From positions 1 to 64,000 of the forward strand of contig NZ_FYDO01000002.1 of NCBI RefSeq assembly GCF_900187615.1: DNA of 64,000 nt. The letters are read 5' to 3'. The stretch comes from Pseudomonas sp. Irchel s3f7. GTDB lineage: Bacteria; Pseudomonadota; Gammaproteobacteria; Pseudomonadales; Pseudomonadaceae. Below are positions 38,911 through 48,469 of this stretch, in pieces. Both the position numbers and the translations under genes were made by a program. The notes under the pieces were generated by a model. That model was not told the DNA's origin and did not search any database. It saw nothing but the letters and a program-made list of their open reading frames with translations. Within the stretch, counting starts at the first letter, position 1. Every line of letters starts with the position of its first letter.

Positions 38911-40614
38911 TCATGACGCCGGTTTCTCTCCATACCAGCGTGGGGTGTAAACCCATTCCCCACCATCAGCCCGTGGAAAAACACAGGTCAGGGATGAGCC
39001 GATCAATACCATGGTGCGCATGTCGACCTGATCCGGGGTCAGCAGACCCAAGGTTGTAACCCGTAGTGTCTGCCCCGGACGACCGATATCCCGGCCCAAT
39101 ACCACTGGCGTTTCAGGCCCGCGGTGCCGTGCGACGATCTCCAGTGCCTGGCCTAATTGCCACGGACGTGAGCGGGAGATCGGGTTGTAAAAGGCCAGCG
39201 CCAGATCGGCTTGAGCCGCCAGGTCCAGGCGCTTCTCGATAATGGCCCAGGGTTTGAGGTTATCCGACAGCGACAGCACACAGAAATCATGCCCCAGCGG
39301 CGCACCGGCCTGGGCAGCCGTCGCCAGCGAGGCGGAAACCCCGGGCAGAATCTCGAGATCGACATTGTGCCAATGGACATCAGTGGATTCGTGCAACGCC
39401 TCCAGCACCGCCGCGGCCATGGCGAAAACGCCCGGGTCACCCGAGGACACCACCACGACAGAGCGCCCCTGAGCGGCGAGTTCGAAGGCGTGACGGGCGC
39501 GCTGCATCTCTTCGCGGTTGTCAGTGCAGTGCAGCACCTGATCCGCGCGAAACGGCCCGGCCATGCGTACGTAAGTCTCGTAACCCAGCACATCATTGGC
39601 GCGAGCCAGCTCCGACTTGACCGCTGGCACCATCAGTTCGGCGGCGCCCGGCCCCAGACCAATCACCGCCAAGCGTCCGCGAGGGCGACCGATCAGCAAC
39701 GGATCCAGTGGGTTATCGGCAACAGCGATGGCAATCGCGTCATCGCCAAGAATGGAAACAGGCTGGCCGACAGCGTTGCGCGCCAGTTCACCCATATCGG
39801 TTTCAGCCTTGGCAAACCGCAAGGGCACACCCAGTTCACGCGCAGTTTCTCGCAGCGCCGGGTGAGTCATTTCGGTATCAGGGGCCAACAGGCAAGCCAG
39901 CGATTGCACGGCAATTGCGGCCTGATGCAAAGCCTGGCGAATGGCGTTCGACAGATCTGAAACCGCACCACTGACCGCCACCACGACGCTACGTGGATAG
40001 ATCAGCAGTTCGTTAGCCTGCGGCGTCCGTTCGGCATGACCGACATGCACCGCCAGTCGCGCCTGAGCATCCTCAGGCAATTGCGCTTGGGCCAGCCACG
40101 GTGCAGAACCTTCGATGCGCACCGTTTCACCGGCCAGCAGGTCGGAAACAAAACGCTTACCCAATTCCAGATCGCCAAGGACATAGCCGCTGGGCGGGTT
40201 GAGCAGACACGTTCCGAAACGCAACTCACCGCTGGTGGTGATCGCCGCCGAAACGTCCAGTGCGGCGGCAATCTCACGCGCCATCACATTCACCCCGCCG
40301 AGACCGCCCAACAGCGGAACTACGGCGCTGCCATCTTCGGCCACCGCCAGTACTGGAGGCTCGGCACCTTTTTCCAGCAACAGCGGCGCCAGCGTGCGGA
40401 TCACAATCCCGGCAGCGCACAGAGCAATGATCGGCGTACCTTGTTGATACAACTCGCGCAAGGTCGAACCGAATTCACGATAGACATGATCAGCACCGTC
40501 CACCCGTTCGGCCAATCCGTGGATCAGGGCGTCGGGGTAGACCTGTTGAATCCTGCGCGCGGTGGCGAGGCTGCCATTGCCGAGAATGACAATCGCCGGA
40601 ACTGGACGGGTCAT
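38911..40614 (-). CDS. cobJ: CbiG-CobJ fusion, precorrin-3B C17-methyltransferase
   Basis: This 567-residue two-domain enzyme of aerobic cobalamin synthesis has a CbiG/CobE-like N-terminal part (1-about 305; ALCAAGIVIRTLAPLL, GGLGGVNVMAREIA). The C-terminal part (about 312-567) is a tetrapyrrole methylase with LAVIGLGPG, VVVSSGDPGVFAMA and LPGVSASLATAAQAGAPLGHDF. CobJ methylates C17 and contracts the ring to precorrin-4. CbiG opens the lactone in the anaerobic route, so its retention here probably reflects a CobE-type helper role. The ATG at 40614 overlaps the cobI stop (TGATG). As I recall, the fusion is usual for Pseudomonas. Confidence 0.9.
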   Translation of the reverse strand: MTRPVPAIVILGNGSLATARRIQQVYPDALIHGLAERVDGADHVYREFGSTLRELYQQGTPIIALCAAGIVIRTLAPLLLEKGAEPPVLAVAEDGSAVVPLLGGLGGVNVMAREIAAALDVSAAITTSGELRFGTCLLNPPSGYVLGDLELGKRFVSDLLAGETVRIEGSAPWLAQAQLPEDAQARLAVHVGHAERTPQANELLIYPRSVVVAVSGAVSDLSNAIRQALHQAAIAVQSLACLLAPDTEMTHPALRETARELGVPLRFAKAETDMGELARNAVGQPVSILGDDAIAIAVADNPLDPLLIGRPRGRLAVIGLGPGAAELMVPAVKSELARANDVLGYETYVRMAGPFRADQVLHCTDNREEMQRARHAFELAAQGRSVVVVSSGDPGVFAMAAAVLEALHESTDVHWHNVDLEILPGVSASLATAAQAGAPLGHDFCVLSLSDNLKPWAIIEKRLDLAAQADLALAFYNPISRSRPWQLGQALEIVARHRGPETPVVLGRDIGRPGQTLRVTTLGLLTPDQVDMRTMVLIGSSLTCVFPRADGGEWVYTPRWYGEKPAS

Positions 40615-41348
40615 CAGCCTTGCCACCTTTCGCCGGGAACGATGATCAACGAGAAGTACGGCGAAGACATCGGCTCGACCTGATCCAGCGGCACGATCTT
40701 CTGATTGGCCATGGTCGCGCGCTCGACGTACAACGCACGTTCGGCAAGGCCGAGTTCTTCCAGCACCTGGCGAACCTTGGGAAAGTTGCGCCCCAGCTTC
40801 ATGATCACCGCCGCATCGGCATCGGCCAGGCGACGTTTGAGTTCGTCGTGCGGCAGCACACCGGAAAGCACCGACAAACTCTGATTGCGATACACCAGCG
40901 GCGCGCCGAGCACCGATGCGCCCCCCAGCATCGAGCACACACCCGGCACCACTTCTGCTTGATAACGCTCGGCGAGGCGGTCGTGCAGGTACATGTAGGA
41001 ACCGTAGAAGAACGGATCGCCCTCACAAATCACCGCGACATCGCGACCGGCATCCAGATGCGCGGCCACCGCCTGGGCGGCCTCATCGTAGAAATCACTG
41101 ATGACTTGCTCATAGGACAGCGGCGCCGGCAGCACTTCGGTGGTCACCGGGTAAACCAGCGGCAGCAGATTCTGCGCGTCTTGCAGATGCGCTTCGATGA
41201 TGCCGAAAGCGTTGCCCTTCTTGCCCTTGGCCACGAAGTACGCCACCACCGGCGATTCGCGCAGCAGGCGCAAGGCCTTGACGGTAATCAGTTCCGGATC
41301 ACCAGGGCCCACGCCGAGGCCGATCAAACGTCCAGGTTGCTGCATCAT
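40614..41348 (-). CDS. cobI: Precorrin-2 C20-methyltransferase CobI
   Basis: This 244-residue SAM-dependent tetrapyrrole methylase makes precorrin-3A. Motifs: [58 protein letters not shown] and [12 protein letters not shown]. The start at 41348 overlaps the cobH stop (ATGA). The stop overlaps the cobJ start by one base, so the run is tightly coupled. Confidence 0.95.
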   Translation of the reverse strand: MMQQPGRLIGLGVGPGDPELITVKALRLLRESPVVAYFVAKGKKGNAFGIIEAHLQDAQNLLPLVYPVTTEVLPAPLSYEQVISDFYDEAAQAVAAHLDAGRDVAVICEGDPFFYGSYMYLHDRLAERYQAEVVPGVCSMLGGASVLGAPLVYRNQSLSVLSGVLPHDELKRRLADADAAVIMKLGRNFPKVRQVLEELGLAERALYVERATMANQKIVPLDQVEPMSSPYFSLIIVPGERWQG

Positions 41349-41971
41349 TCGATCTCCGTGGCGAGGGCATTGACAGCGGCGGCGGCCATGGCGCTTCCGC
41401 CCAGGCGACCTTGCATGATGACAAACGGCACGCCACGGCTGTCCGCCGCCAGCGCTGCCTTGGATTCGGCGGCACCGACGAAACCTACCGGGAAGCCAAG
41501 GATCAGCGCCGGTTTCGGTGCGCCGGCATCGAGCATTTCCAGCAGGTAGAACAGCGCGGTCGGCGCATTGCCGATCACCACCACACTGCCTGCCAGATGT
41601 GGCCGCCACAGTTCCAGCGCGGCGGCGGAGCGAGTGTTGCCCAGCTCGCGGGCCAGTTCGGGAACGCTTTCGTCGCGCAGCGTGCAGATCACTGGATTGT
41701 TCGCCGACAAGCGCGCACGGGTCACACCTTCGGAAACCATCCGCGCATCACAGAGGATCGGCGCACCAGCAGCCAGCGCATCACGCCCGGCCTTACCCGC
41801 GCCTTCGGAAAACTGCAGACCGTCGATGGCATCGACCATGCCGCACGCGTGAATCACACGGACCGCGAGTTTCTCCAGATCGGCCGGGATTCGGTCGAGG
41901 TTGGCCTCGGCGCGAATGATCGCGAAGGAGTTGCGATAGATCTCCTGACCGTCGCGGATGTAATCAAGCAT
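41345..41971 (-). CDS. cobH: Precorrin-8X methylmutase CobH
   Basis: This 208-residue enzyme moves the C11 methyl group to C12, yielding hydrogenobyrinate. Motifs: [27 protein letters not shown] with the catalytic histidine, [15 protein letters not shown] and [14 protein letters not shown]. It overlaps cobG by eight bases and cobI by four. I start at 41971 ([13 protein letters not shown]); longer frames run back into cobG. Confidence 0.95.
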   Translation of the reverse strand: MLDYIRDGQEIYRNSFAIIRAEANLDRIPADLEKLAVRVIHACGMVDAIDGLQFSEGAGKAGRDALAAGAPILCDARMVSEGVTRARLSANNPVICTLRDESVPELARELGNTRSAAALELWRPHLAGSVVVIGNAPTALFYLLEMLDAGAPKPALILGFPVGFVGAAESKAALAADSRGVPFVIMQGRLGGSAMAAAAVNALATEIE

Positions 41972-43277
41972 CAAGGGGGCTCCGTGAGCGGGCGTCGAGC
42001 AGGGTCGCGACCGCTTCAATAGTAAGGTTGTGTGCGTGCAGCACGCCGAAGCCCGGCAGCGCTGCATCGCGAAAATAGAGATCGTAGTGACCGGGGGCGA
42101 CGGCCAGCAATGTGACTGGGGCGGTATGCGCTGCCGCGCAGGAACGCAGGCAACCGGACACATGCACATTCAGCGATTGTGGCAACAGCGTCGCCAGTTG
42201 CCGTGCATCACCCTTGGTGTCGGCCAAGCCCTTGGCGCATCCGTTCGAACCGGTGCAGGCAATCAACCGGGACAAGGGTTGACCGGGCTGACACAAAAAA
42301 CCCAGCTGCTCCATTCGCTCAATGACTTCTGCGGTGTTTTCGTTGCGCACATTGGGCAACAGCAGGCTTTGCCAGGGAGTGAATCGCAGGCTGGCATCGC
42401 CAAGTTCATGGGCCAGTCGGGCCGCCCCACGGAGCATCACGGGGTCGAGCCGACCTAATGGCGGTAAGGCACCGACATACACAAGATCAGCGTCGGCCTG
42501 GAAGTGAGCGCCGATATGCAGAGCGTCGGAACCCGACTCACGCCGCCAATCGGCTACCGCCTGCATGGGTACACGCTCGGCCAGCCGCGCCAGAAAATCC
42601 TCGACCGGGTATTCAGTCAGTAAATGGCGCATGCGCGTCTGCTCGGGGCGCGCGAGTTCGAGAAACAACTCAAGCACCGCAACGATCAGCGCATGGCCAT
42701 CGACGAGCGCCACCGAACCGGCGGGCAAATCCGTGGGGCAGCCCGCCAGGCCAAACGCCAACCGACACTCGCCGTTTCGTTCAAACGCCGACAGCCACAG
42801 GTCATGGGGGTGTTCTAGCATCGCCAACGCCTCGCCCGCATCGAGTTGCACGGCGAACTTGGCACTGAGGTCGTGGAAGGCTTCGTGGCTTTGCAGCGTG
42901 GCGAGAATCTGCCCGGCCAGCGGGCGTGTGTCGAACAGCATCTGCTGATCGATCCCGGCACTTGGGCTGAGCATCAGGTTGCGTACATCATCGCCCGCTG
43001 CCGTTTGCGGGCCTAAACCGGCGGCCAGCAAGTTGTCGATCAATGCCGCTTGCTCACCGCCAATCCCGCGGACTTGCAGGTTGGCCCGATTGGTCGCTTC
43101 TATCACACCACTGGCGAAACGCTCAGCAGCATCAGCCACCGCTTCGGCCTGGACGCTGCTGATCGAACCTCCGTTGAGTTTGATCCGACAGATACCGCCA
43201 TCCAGAGCCGGGACAATACGCAGCAACCCCGGGCAGGCCGAGGGGCGTAAGGCGGTGGACAGCGGGCGTTCGTTCAA
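41964..43277 (-). CDS. cobG: Precorrin-3B synthase CobG
   Basis: This 437-residue monooxygenase is related to nitrite/sulfite reductases. It hydroxylates precorrin-3A at C20 and forms the gamma-lactone, using O2 and an Fe-S centre. The likely 4Fe-4S ligands are C341 and C347 (CTGSNGCAKG) and C376 and C380 (SGCLRSC). Its presence identifies the aerobic route. It is the first gene of the leftward cob arm. The upstream neighbour on the same strand is the unrecognised gene at 43396-44061, 118 bases away. Confidence 0.92.
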   Translation of the reverse strand: MNERPLSTALRPSACPGLLRIVPALDGGICRIKLNGGSISSVQAEAVADAAERFASGVIEATNRANLQVRGIGGEQAALIDNLLAAGLGPQTAAGDDVRNLMLSPSAGIDQQMLFDTRPLAGQILATLQSHEAFHDLSAKFAVQLDAGEALAMLEHPHDLWLSAFERNGECRLAFGLAGCPTDLPAGSVALVDGHALIVAVLELFLELARPEQTRMRHLLTEYPVEDFLARLAERVPMQAVADWRRESGSDALHIGAHFQADADLVYVGALPPLGRLDPVMLRGAARLAHELGDASLRFTPWQSLLLPNVRNENTAEVIERMEQLGFLCQPGQPLSRLIACTGSNGCAKGLADTKGDARQLATLLPQSLNVHVSGCLRSCAAAHTAPVTLLAVAPGHYDLYFRDAALPGFGVLHAHNLTIEAVATLLDARSRSPLDA

Positions 43278-43395
43278 AGGGGCGACCAGTAAGGGCAGAG
43301 GTCCTTCGCGGGCGAAGGCGCCGTATTATGCCTGCTTTGTTCGAAGGCATGAAAATGCTGCGCCCCTGAAATCGACGAATGTATCCCACTGACGT

Positions 43396-44061
43396 CTATG
43401 CCGAGACGCGTACCAAAAAATGCAGCTCGAACTCCGAAAACGTAATTTCGCTGATCCGCCGTTCGAGAAACTCCCTGCGCTGTTCGAAGACGGTACGATC
43501 CAACAAAAACCGACCGTAATGTTGAATCAGCTTTGTGACCTGTTCTTCCCATTCAAAGAAAAGGAAGTTCTCCTTGACCGGTCCCGAAAACAGCCTGAAG
43601 TTGTTAACCGTCAACTTCAACCGCTGTTGCGGCCCTCGCTCCAACGGCAATATTTGAAAATTACCCCCTTCGCTTTCCGAAAAAAAACCCGACAGCGCCA
43701 CTTTGTCGGCTTGCAATGCATCAAATGCCGACTGAGTAACCGTCACCTGAGTTGGACTTCCCTGCGAGATGACATGGGTCAAATATGCTTGAGCAACCGA
43801 GCCATAAAAATTCGGGTGATGAATTTCCGTTATGGCGTCACCCGAAGGTTCCCATCCCAGAAATTTCAGCGTGGCCGCGAAGTGTAAAAACCAGTCATTG
43901 AGTTGAGTACCGAAGTCATATTTGCTGTCAGCGGCCCAGCGGGCCAATCGTATGCTGTATTTGACATCGCGTTTTTCCGCCTTGGAGAACCCGGCCATGA
44001 AGGTCACGAGCCCATTGCCAACAACCGCCGCGCCAGCTGTTTTATCATCCTGATCATTCAT
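43396..44061 (-). CDS. Unrecognised protein C of a three-member local family
   Basis: I do not recognise this 221-residue protein. There is no signal peptide or strong membrane helix. Visible landmarks are MAGFSK (22-27), VKYSIRLARWAADSKYD (33-49), LKFLGW (65-70), SEGGNF (130-135), a strand pair ending LFFEWEE (167-173) and charged C-terminal helices. The GF-K, KY, LGW, EGGNF and FEW landmarks recur in the same order in the product of 37909-38724, so I treat the two as homologous. The gene sits between the divergent arms of the cobalamin cluster. AAGGA lies nine bases before the ATG at 44061. The flanks are AT-rich. Confidence 0.75.
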   Translation of the reverse strand: MNDQDDKTAGAAVVGNGLVTFMAGFSKAEKRDVKYSIRLARWAADSKYDFGTQLNDWFLHFAATLKFLGWEPSGDAITEIHHPNFYGSVAQAYLTHVISQGSPTQVTVTQSAFDALQADKVALSGFFSESEGGNFQILPLERGPQQRLKLTVNNFRLFSGPVKENFLFFEWEEQVTKLIQHYGRFLLDRTVFEQRREFLERRISEITFSEFELHFLVRVSA

Positions 44062-44321
44062 TCAAATTCATCCTTGAGTTAATCACCGGTCGCTTGATTC
44101 TCCCGTTGCGAAGAACGCCGGACTCGAACGTTCAAAGCTATTAATGCTTCCTGCCAAACACAACCTCAGAACATTGACCGCACATGTCCACCCGTTGTTA
44201 AACATTGTCCACCTTCAGACGGGCATCACTGGGTGTTCAACGCAAAGGTCCCGGTATCACTTCATCCCGGCTGCGTTATCATCCCGCCCCTGTAGACCGC
44301 GTTTTTGAACAGAGGAACGGC

Positions 44322-45533
44322 ATGGCCCCCTGGCTGACAGTAATTGGCATCGGTGAAGACGGTTTCAAGGGCCTGGGCAAGAACGCCCGGCATGCGCTGT
44401 TGCGCGCCGCTAAAATCTTCGGCGGCCAGCGGCACCTTGATTTGCTCCCGTCGTGCATACGCGGCGAGCGCCAGCCATGGCCGAGCCCTTTCAGCCTTGA
44501 TGTGCTGCTGTCGCACCGTGGCGAACCCGTTTGCGTCCTGGCCAGTGGCGATCCGATGTTCTTCGGCGTCGGCGCCACCCTTGCCCGGCAATTGCCCGCC
44601 ACCGAAATGCTGACGCTGCCTGCACCGTCTTCCTGTTCGCTTGCCGCTGCACGAATGGGCTGGCCATTGCAGGACGTGGTCACGCTTTCGGTGGTTGCCC
44701 GCCCCATCGCCGCGCTCAGCGCGCAATTGTTCAGCGGCGTGCGCTTGCTGGTATTGAGCAACGACGGTCGTAGCCCTGCCACCCTCGCTGCTTTGCTGCG
44801 TAAATGCGGTTTCGGTCCGAGTCGCATGAGCGTTCTGGAGCATCTGGGCGGCGAAACCGAACGCCGCATTGATGGCATCGCCCATGACTGGAGCGACCCG
44901 ACGATTGCCGATCTTAATGTGATCGCCATCGACTGCATCGCCGAACCGAACACGCCGCGCCTGTCGCGACTGGCTGGGCTGCCGGACTCGGCCTTCCAGC
45001 ACGACGGCCAACTGACCAAGCGCGATGTACGTGCGATCACGCTAGCGCGCCTGGCCCCGGTCCCCGGTGAACTGCTGTGGGATGTCGGTGCAGGCTGCGG
45101 CTCGATCGGCATCGAATGGATGCGCGCCCACCCCAGTTGTCGTGCGATTGCGATCGAAGCCGATGACGGCCGGCAAACACTGATCGAGCACAACCGCGAT
45201 GCGCTCGGCGTTCCAGGTTTGCAGCTGGTTCGCGGCAGCGCTCCGCAAGCGCTGACCGGGCTGGAGCGGCCCGACGCCATTTTCATCGGTGGCGGGGTCA
45301 CTCGCGAGGGCATGCTCGAACAGTGCTGGAGCGCACTCAAACCTGGCGGCCGATTGATCGCCAACGCCGTCACCCTGCAAAGTGAAATGACCCTGATGAA
45401 CTGGCGCGAACGGTACGGCGGCGAGCTGACGCGGATCCATATCGCCCAGGCACAACCGCTGGGAGACTTCGACACCTGGCGTCAGGCCTTGCCGATTACC
45501 CTGCTGGACGTGACGAAGCCTTTCGATGCGTGA
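44322..45533 (+). CDS. cobL: Precorrin-6Y C5,15-methyltransferase/decarboxylase CobL
   Basis: This 403-residue bifunctional enzyme has an N-terminal tetrapyrrole methylase (CobL-N, CbiE-like, 1-about 200; [29 protein letters not shown]). The C-terminal class I methyltransferase is CbiT-like (about 240-400; [29 protein letters not shown]). It adds methyls at C5 and C15 and decarboxylates the C12 acetate to give precorrin-8X. AGAGGA precedes the ATG at 44322. It is the first gene of the rightward arm. Confidence 0.95.
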   Translation: MAPWLTVIGIGEDGFKGLGKNARHALLRAAKIFGGQRHLDLLPSCIRGERQPWPSPFSLDVLLSHRGEPVCVLASGDPMFFGVGATLARQLPATEMLTLPAPSSCSLAAARMGWPLQDVVTLSVVARPIAALSAQLFSGVRLLVLSNDGRSPATLAALLRKCGFGPSRMSVLEHLGGETERRIDGIAHDWSDPTIADLNVIAIDCIAEPNTPRLSRLAGLPDSAFQHDGQLTKRDVRAITLARLAPVPGELLWDVGAGCGSIGIEWMRAHPSCRAIAIEADDGRQTLIEHNRDALGVPGLQLVRGSAPQALTGLERPDAIFIGGGVTREGMLEQCWSALKPGGRLIANAVTLQSEMTLMNWRERYGGELTRIHIAQAQPLGDFDTWRQALPITLLDVTKPFDA

Positions 45534-46623
45534 TGAAACCGCCGAACAACCCGCGCCCCTGCGCAGTGGCCTGACCACCGGCAGTTGCGCCACCGCCACC
45601 AGCCTCGCCGCTGCACGACTGTTGCTCGGTGGTCTGTCTGCCGATGCGGTCGAGATCATTCTGCCCAAGGGCAAACAGGTGCAGATGCGCCTGGAATTCT
45701 GCCGCCTGACCGAACTCGGCGCGGAAGCGGGAACCATCAAGGACGCCGGCGACGATCCGGACGTGACTCATGGCGCACTGCTCTTCTGCGAAGTTCGCTT
45801 GAACACCGAACCGGGCGTTCGCTTCATCGCCGGGCGCGGTGTCGGCACGGTTACCCGGCCGGGTCTGGTGCTGGGTGTCGGCGAACCGGCGATCAACCCG
45901 GTGCCACGCAAAATGATTGGCGATCATCTGGCGCGCCTGGCTGAAGAATTAGGATATGCCGGTGGTTTTGACGTCACGATCAACGTCGAGGACGGCGAGG
46001 CCCTGGCGTTGAAAACCATGAACCCCCGTCTGGGGATTCTGGGCGGTCTGTCGATCCTGGGCACCAGTGGCATCGTTCGGCCGTTCTCCTGTGCGGCCTA
46101 CATCGCCTCGATCCATCAAGGCATCGATGTCGCCAAGACCAACGGTTACCTGCACATCGCCGCCTGCACCGGCAACGCCAGCGAAGACACCATGCGCCGG
46201 GTCTACAACTTGCCGGAGATCGCCCTGATCGAAATGGGCGACTTCGTCGGCGCCGTGCTCAAGCACCTGCGCAAAGTGCCTGTGGATAAACTCAGCCTTT
46301 GCGGCGGCTTCGGCAAGATCAGCAAACTGGCCGCCGGACACATGGATTTGCACAGCCGCCACTCGAGCATCGATCTGCCGCAACTGGCCGAATGGGCGGC
46401 TGCAATCGGTGCCGATACGGCTTTGCAGCACAGCATTCGCGAGGCCAATACCAGTCAACAAGCCTTGGCCATGGCCAGCGCCGCCGGGGTCGCCCTCGGT
46501 GATGAGGTGTGCCGACACGCCCTGAACTTCGCCCGCAGCGTCGTGCCGGCACAGGTTCAGGTCGAGGTGTTTGCCATCGACCGTCAGGGTGGGATCGTCG
46601 GTCATGCTGGAGCGTTTGAATGA
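45526..46623 (+). CDS. cbiD: CbiD-type precorrin-5 C1-methyltransferase
   Basis: This 365-residue protein has the CbiD signature start [18 protein letters not shown], then [28 protein letters not shown] and [23 protein letters not shown]. CbiD methylates C1. Aerobic organisms without CobF, such as pseudomonads, use it in that role. It overlaps cobL by eight bases and cobK by four (ATGA). Confidence 0.93.
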   Translation: MRDETAEQPAPLRSGLTTGSCATATSLAAARLLLGGLSADAVEIILPKGKQVQMRLEFCRLTELGAEAGTIKDAGDDPDVTHGALLFCEVRLNTEPGVRFIAGRGVGTVTRPGLVLGVGEPAINPVPRKMIGDHLARLAEELGYAGGFDVTINVEDGEALALKTMNPRLGILGGLSILGTSGIVRPFSCAAYIASIHQGIDVAKTNGYLHIAACTGNASEDTMRRVYNLPEIALIEMGDFVGAVLKHLRKVPVDKLSLCGGFGKISKLAAGHMDLHSRHSSIDLPQLAEWAAAIGADTALQHSIREANTSQQALAMASAAGVALGDEVCRHALNFARSVVPAQVQVEVFAIDRQGGIVGHAGAFE

Positions 46624-47348
46624 AACGAATCCTGCTGCTCGGCGGTGTGACCGAAGCCTTGGCCATCGCCCGCACACTGGGGCCACAACACATCTATAGC
46701 CTGGCCGGTATCGGTCGGGTGCCGACAGATCTGCGGTGCCAGGTTCGTGTCGGCGGTTTTGGCGGCGCGGAAGGCCTGGCGCAGTACATCCGCGAGCAAG
46801 GCGTCGATCTCCTCCTCGACGCCACCCATCCCTACGCCGCCCAGATCAGCCAGAACGCCGCGACCGCCGCCCGCTTGAGCGGCATTGCCTGTTGGGCGCT
46901 GCGACGTCCGGCGTGGCAACCACAACCTGGCGACGACTGGCGAGAAGTCAGCGGCTGGGCCGAACTGATCGAAACCCTGAAACCCTTCCGCCGACCGCTG
47001 TTCACCCTCGGCCGCGAGCCGTTGCAACATCTTGACGAAATCCCTGCGGAGCAATTCTGGACCCTGCGCGCACTGGACGTTTACCCGGGCAACGAACGCT
47101 GCGAAGTGATCGGTGCACGTGGTCCGTTCCTGATCGACGATGAACGTGCGCTGTTCGAAAGCAGGAACATCGATGTGTTGATCAGCAAAAATAGCGGCAG
47201 CAGCGCTACTGAACCGAAGCTTGAGGTCGCGCGCGAGCGTGGGGTTCCGGTGATTGTTTTGAAGCGGCCGGTGTTGCCGGGGGTTGATAGGGAGTTTGGG
47301 TCGGTGGCAGATGTGCTGGAAGCGTTATCAATGCCTGGCATCCGCTAG
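46620..47348 (+). CDS. cobK: Precorrin-6A reductase CobK
   Basis: This 242-residue NADPH-dependent reductase forms precorrin-6B. Motifs: [17 protein letters not shown] (nucleotide-binding loop), [29 protein letters not shown] and [31 protein letters not shown]. Its ATG overlaps the cbiD stop. It is the last gene of the cob arm. Confidence 0.94.
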   Translation: MKRILLLGGVTEALAIARTLGPQHIYSLAGIGRVPTDLRCQVRVGGFGGAEGLAQYIREQGVDLLLDATHPYAAQISQNAATAARLSGIACWALRRPAWQPQPGDDWREVSGWAELIETLKPFRRPLFTLGREPLQHLDEIPAEQFWTLRALDVYPGNERCEVIGARGPFLIDDERALFESRNIDVLISKNSGSSATEPKLEVARERGVPVIVLKRPVLPGVDREFGSVADVLEALSMPGIR

Positions 47349-47523
47349 AGATTGCGAATTTTCTGACAGCACACTCGGAGAAAGCTGGCTGTCCACTCTA
47401 CAACCGACCCTCTATCGTTCCCGCCTCCTAGGATGGATCAAGCGCTGCCGCCATTCTCGAAAAAATGGCAATCCCCAGAAAACCTGTCGCTTGCCCCTTC
47501 GTATCCCATGGAATACGATAAAT

Positions 47524-47631
47524 ATGGTCGAATTCGAACGATCCCGAGTATTTGCTCAATGGCTCAATTCACTTAAGGACTCCATCGGCAAAGCAATTCA
47601 AATGGCACACAAAATCGGTAGTGAGGAGTAA
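47524..47631 (+). pseudogene. Internally deleted RelE/HigB-type toxin
   Basis: A 35-codon frame reads like the start of a HigB/RelE-like toxin (MVEFERSRVFAQWLNSLKD) fused in frame to the extreme C-terminus of one (AIQMAHKIGSEE). Family members are about 95-100 residues, so roughly 60 central residues, including the catalytic strands, are missing. It lies three bases before an intact antitoxin gene, in the toxin-first order usual for this class. A GAGGAG inside its last codons serves as the antitoxin ribosome site, which may be why the frame survived. Confidence 0.65.
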
Positions 47632-47634
47632 ATC

Positions 47635-47925
47635 ATGGCCGAACAATTTACCCGTTTTGATGCTGCGGAGTTTCTTAAAACACCGCAAGAAATGGCGGCT
47701 TATCTGGATGCGTGCTTTGAAGAAGATGCTGGTGACGGCGTATTGATACGCGCAGCACTCAACGATATCGCCCGAGCGAAAGGCATGACGCAAATTGCTC
47801 GTGATGCAGGACTTGGTCGCGAAAGCCTATACAAAGCACTGAGCAGTAGTGGCAATCCGGAGTTCGCGACTATCATGAAGGTGATGAAGGCTTTAGGCCT
47901 GCGATTACATGCAATCGCTGTCTGA
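47635..47925 (+). CDS. HigA-type antitoxin (addiction module antidote)
   Basis: This 96-residue DNA-binding antitoxin of the HigA/putative addiction-module antidote family has the N-terminal FDAAEFLKTPQEMAAYLDACFEE and then a helix-turn-helix (MTQIARDAGLGRESLYKALS, about 52-71). The C-terminus NPEFATIMKVMKALGLRLH is typical of the family. It normally neutralises a RelE-like toxin and represses the operon. Here the upstream toxin is broken, leaving an orphan that may still bind DNA or protect against related toxins. Confidence 0.85.
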   Translation: MAEQFTRFDAAEFLKTPQEMAAYLDACFEEDAGDGVLIRAALNDIARAKGMTQIARDAGLGRESLYKALSSSGNPEFATIMKVMKALGLRLHAIAV

Positions 47926-48022
47926 TTGCACTGCGACACCAAACCGCACAGCGCTTTTTTACTTATCGGCCCTGATCAGGCTAAATAGCCGCGTCTGATC
48001 GCCCACCCACCGGATTTGTCCC

Positions 48023-48421
48023 ATGTCCCGACAACGGCTCGCAATTGCCTGGATCGCCTGCTTCGCAGTGCTGTTCAACATGCTCGCCATGCCGATGACC
48101 GGTGCGATGGCGCAGTCGGCGAAAACGCCTGCCGAACAATTGTTGTGGGGTAGTTTCTGCTCTTCCGGCGGCACCAAAATGATGGCGATCTCCCTGGGGG
48201 ATATCGAACAGAAATCCCCGCAGAACGACGACCACTCCAACATGCAGCATTGCTGGTGTTGCTCCGGCTCCGCGCCGTTGGTGGCGTTGCCAGGCCATCA
48301 GCCGCAACTGTATTTCGCGCACTTCGAGTCCAATCGGAGCCTGCCGCCTCCATCCCTGAACACCCCGACACCGCGCCAGCAATGGCCAAGCCTCAATCCC
48401 CGCGCATCCCCTCTGGTGTGA
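48023..48421 (+). CDS. DUF2946 family protein (first copy)
   Basis: This 132-residue protein resembles the DUF2946 family: an N-terminal hydrophobic helix (IAWIACFAVLFNMLAMPM), HCWCCSG and a hydrophilic tail. The His/Cys cluster (NMQHCWCC) suggests metal binding. Such genes occur with PCuAC and OprC in pseudomonads, and the same set follows here, implying a role in copper handling. Confidence 0.8.
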   Translation: MSRQRLAIAWIACFAVLFNMLAMPMTGAMAQSAKTPAEQLLWGSFCSSGGTKMMAISLGDIEQKSPQNDDHSNMQHCWCCSGSAPLVALPGHQPQLYFAHFESNRSLPPPSLNTPTPRQQWPSLNPRASPLV

Positions 48422-48469
48422 TTCCTTCTCGCAATCAACCTGCGTTTTGAATCGTTCTGGAGAACTGCC

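Noticed and set aside
44062..44321. Cobalamin riboswitch upstream of cobL
   Set aside because: I looked for the B12-box core and flanking stems and found none. The region is AT-rich without a convincing structure.
47284..47523. Longer frame running from cobK into the toxin remnant
   Set aside because: The frame upstream of 47524 overlaps cobK and reads as random sequence. Only the part from MVEFERS onward resembles a toxin.
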